Below are positions 61,764 through 64,000 of a stretch of DNA of 64,000 bases, in pieces. Position 1 is the first letter of the stretch; every line of letters begins with the position of its first letter. The stretch covers positions 6,191,076 to 6,255,075 of the forward strand of contig WMCF01000023.1 in the NCBI GenBank assembly GCA_009792885.1. Direction: 5' to 3'. Under the pieces are notes generated by a model, which ran no database searches, had not been told where the DNA came from, and worked only from the letters and a program-made list of their open reading frames with translations. The position numbers were made by a program, and so were the translations under genes. This DNA is from Eremophila alpestris peregrina (taxonomy: Eukaryota > Chordata > Aves > Passeriformes > Alaudidae).

Positions 61764-63515
61764 GTATTATTTCTTGAGTTTCTCTTTTTCTAAGAGTATG
61801 GCCATTTGGCCATTCTCCATACAAAGGGTGGGGTGGGCTCAAGGGACCTTTCCGTCAATGCTCCCAACTTACCTTAATCCCCCAGTGTCAGCACTGCTCT
61901 TGAGGTGTCTGTGCTTCTTCAGAAGGCCTTTTATTAAGAGGATTGGGGCTCTAAGCTTGACTTCTTGGGTGAGATTGCTACCAGCTTGAGTTCTCCAAGG
62001 ACTGGGAACTCTCCTCTTTTCCATGGGGGAAGGCTGGTACACACATGAGCTCCTTCCTGGCCTGTAGAGCTCAGTCACTTTGCAAAAAAACATCTAAAAA
62101 AGGCAATTTGTCTCTGCAACTACAGAGCTAAATCCCAAACTTTGACTCTTGAGTGCTGAATATTTGGACTCCGCTGCTTTAAAGCTGATATCCATTTATC
62201 TCTGCAATGAATTGAAATGCCCTTATCTTCCCCCTTCCTTCTAACAACCCAACAATAACAAAAGTATTGCATGCAAGTGATGGAGGAGAAATCCCTTTTG
62301 GAAACAATATTCAGCTACAGATTTCTGAGGAATTCGGAGATGATATCTCCATTTGCTCCCTCTGAAACTCAGATTCTTTCTCTTGAGATTCTTTTGTCAG
62401 ACTGTAAAAAGCATCCATGGGGTTATCTCTAATGAGATTTCCAAAATACAGAGCAAAAATAACCTGAACATATACAATTCCATTGGAGTGCATGTTGGAA
62501 ACATACCTTTGAATGCATGAGCATTTACTATTTCTGGATGTGGCATGAGGGGGAGTAAGAGATTTTGTTAGTTATTTTTATGTTCTTTAAAGCAATGGGA
62601 GTATAGTAGAAACTTTCAGAGTATTCATTTTCATGTTCTCAGAAATTTAGAGTCTTGTAAGAATAAAAATCTCATCAGCATCCACTCATGGGTGGGTGTT
62701 GTCAACACAAGCTGTTGGGAGGTTTGGACAACTCCCTTGGGGATTGGGTTTGTCCAAAACATTGCTAAAGGTTGTAATCTATTGTATAAGATTGAGCTAG
62801 AGGGGTAGAAGACAGCAGACCAGAACAGGCAGGATGCCTGCCTGACACTGGGGGAAAATGAACAAATGCATAATAAAATGTTGAAAAGAAGCAATAATTT
62901 CTGTGGTAATGATGGGAAATGAGAAGTGTAACAGGCAAGCAATGGAAAAGTCGAGAGTCTTTTGAATGCTGTGAACATGTGACTGCTTTGATCTCAATAT
63001 ACATCATTAAGCATATATATTAAAAATATATTTACATTTAGATATATATGATATATGTTTTCATGTTTTATATTAAAATATATAAAGTTTGAAGTCTGAA
63101 GATTTTGCAAACATCAGTGCACTTTCTAATGAGAATTAAAAAAAGAGTCCATCTTCATGATGTCACAGACAGCATGGGGCAGAAACTGGCCCAAGATGAC
63201 AAAGGCAGTCAGAGGTGATCATGCTGGCTCAGGGCCCGCAAGGACATCTTCTTCCTGAGCTGAGGGGTAGGACGTTGGGTCTGAGTGGTGTGGGAAATGG
63301 AGAAAGGGGACATTTCTGGGGCAGGATGCATGCGCTTGTGCTTTCTAATGCTGAAGTTATACCATTGTGTCACTAAAAGATGCTTTGTCTTTTCTCTCTC
63401 TGTTTATGTCCTCCCAATCCCCTTCCCCCTTTGCTGTTTGTGCAAGGACATGGGCTGATATATCTGTTTTTTCCTTGTGTAACAGACGCCTTGTCTTTCC
63501 CTTTTCACGGACCAG
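61764..63515 (+). other. CTIF intron between exons E and F
   Basis: 1752 bp. The donor is GTATTA, a weak match. The acceptor is CACGGACCAG with the pyrimidine tract (TTGTCTTTCCCTTTTC) set back by several bases. A/T-rich simple sequence lies at 63001-63085. No exon or RNA gene is seen in it. Confidence 0.92.
63001..63085. repeat. AT-rich simple sequence
   Basis: 'catatatattaaaaatatat' and 'atatatatgatatatg' style low-complexity DNA with no unit structure. Confidence 0.8.
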
Positions 63516-63815
63516 GACGAAGTCACGGTGGAAACCACCGACCCTGAAAAGAATAAAATGGACAAACTAATTGAAATTCTCAACAGCATGAGAAACAACA
63601 GCAGTGACGTTGACTCCAAGCTCACCACCTTCATGGAGGAGGCCCAGAACTCCACCAATTCTGAGGAGATGCTAGGGGAAATAGTCAAGACCATCTACCA
63701 GAAAGCGGTGACAGACCGCAGCTTTGCTTCCACAGCAGCCAAGCTCTGTGACAAAATGGCCCTCTTCATGGTGGAAGGAACCAAATTCCGGAGTCTGCTC
63801 CTCAACATGTTGCAG
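63516..63815 (+). CDS. CTIF: CTIF exon F (start of MIF4G domain)
   Basis: 300 nt, phase 0 to 0, between GGACCAG and TTGCAG|GTAATG; 100 codons. It opens with the variable DEVTVETTDPEKNK, then MDKLIEILNSMRNNSSDVDS and KLTTFMEEAQNSTNSEEMLG, the first helices of the MIF4G domain. This continues through IVKTIYQKAVTDRSFASTAA, KLCDKMALFMVEGTKFRSLL and LNMLQ. Family knowledge: MIF4G is the HEAT-repeat module that in CTIF contacts eIF3. It is almost invariant with mammals apart from the first dozen residues. The rest of the domain and the stop codon lie beyond 64000. Confidence 0.97.
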
Positions 63816-64000
63816 GTAATGAGATAAAGTTAGTTGTTCAGATGCCTGTAGCATCATCTCAATTGGTCTTACCCTTTATTTGGAGTTGCGCTGTTACCAA
63901 ATTTCTTTTGAACCCAATTTATGAGTTCACATTGTGTCTGCTGTTTTGTCTGTGCACATCTTTAATGGTTACCATGTGACACTGAGGGTATTATCAAGGT
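63816..64000 (+). other. Start of the next CTIF intron
   Basis: GTAATG after exon F. The sequence runs to the window edge with no further feature; the next exon should begin downstream. Confidence 0.9.

Larger units (their letters stand above)
171..64000 (+). other. CTIF: CTIF gene body, internal part (partial at both ends)
   Basis: CTIF acts with the nuclear cap-binding complex (CBP80/CBP20) in the pioneer round of translation; its MIF4G domain recruits eIF3 (known for the family). Six + strand exons are collinear with the vertebrate protein and keep one reading frame through every junction (lengths 74, 105, 76, 77, 442 and 300 nt; total 1074, divisible by 3). All introns are GT..AG. A seventh upstream candidate exon lies at 171-293. 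The initiator exon with the CBP80-binding N-terminus and the second half of MIF4G are outside the window. In mammals CTIF lies between ZBTB7C and SMAD7; neither is seen here. Confidence 0.96.

Noticed and set aside
1..64000. A bacterial-style defence system, CRISPR array or operon.
   Set aside because: The window is intron-rich vertebrate DNA with one gene. No spaced identical repeats or operon-like gene packing exists.

Overview
This window is vertebrate nuclear DNA, almost certainly from a bird. There are short exons with canonical GT..AG borders, introns up to about 28 kb, and an interspersed-repeat fraction made almost entirely of 5'-truncated CR1 LINEs. Mammalian Alu or L1 sequence is absent. 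The CR1 tails end in ATTCTATGATTCT-like repeats typical of avian genomes. The species cannot be read directly; a songbird is a guess.

The window holds one gene on the + strand, the middle part of CTIF (CBP80/20-dependent translation initiation factor, also called KIAA0427). Six exons are recognised with confidence: 4196-4269, 5108-5212, 9103-9178, 36881-36957, 61322-61763 and 63516-63815. They join in one open frame (1074 nt, 358 codons) and match CTIF in order: LDMLGTDIWAANTFDSFSGA, then FTQFHRKLRNTSKHPLPHID, then INLNDIEKVLPVWQ, then GYHPLPHEAEIAHTKKLFRR, then the Q/H/R-rich linker, then the start of the MIF4G domain. A seventh exon at 171-293 has strong splice signals and the right phase. 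It encodes 41 residues rich in Ser, Arg and Gly, and I do not recall it from mammalian CTIF. The 5' exons and the rest of MIF4G lie outside the window.

Layout: 1-9178 holds the exon cluster (RS-rich candidate exon and exons A-C). The introns at 9179-36880 (27.7 kb) and 36958-61321 (24.4 kb) isolate the 77-bp exon D. The region 61322-64000 holds the basic linker exon and the first MIF4G exon. About 28 CR1 fragments in both orientations lie in the introns, with decayed palindromic (MITE-like) ancient repeats, a (TG)n microsatellite, an ATT-rich microsatellite and a 30-bp minisatellite.

Non-coding signals that may matter are a CpG-dense block at 21182-21512, a near-consensus CTCF motif at 15224-15237, and a rearranged duplication (one direct, one inverted segment) that ends 26 nt upstream of the exon at 61322. 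I found no convincing tRNA, rRNA, second protein gene, CRISPR array or bacterial-type feature. All other long open frames read as chance or CR1-derived.
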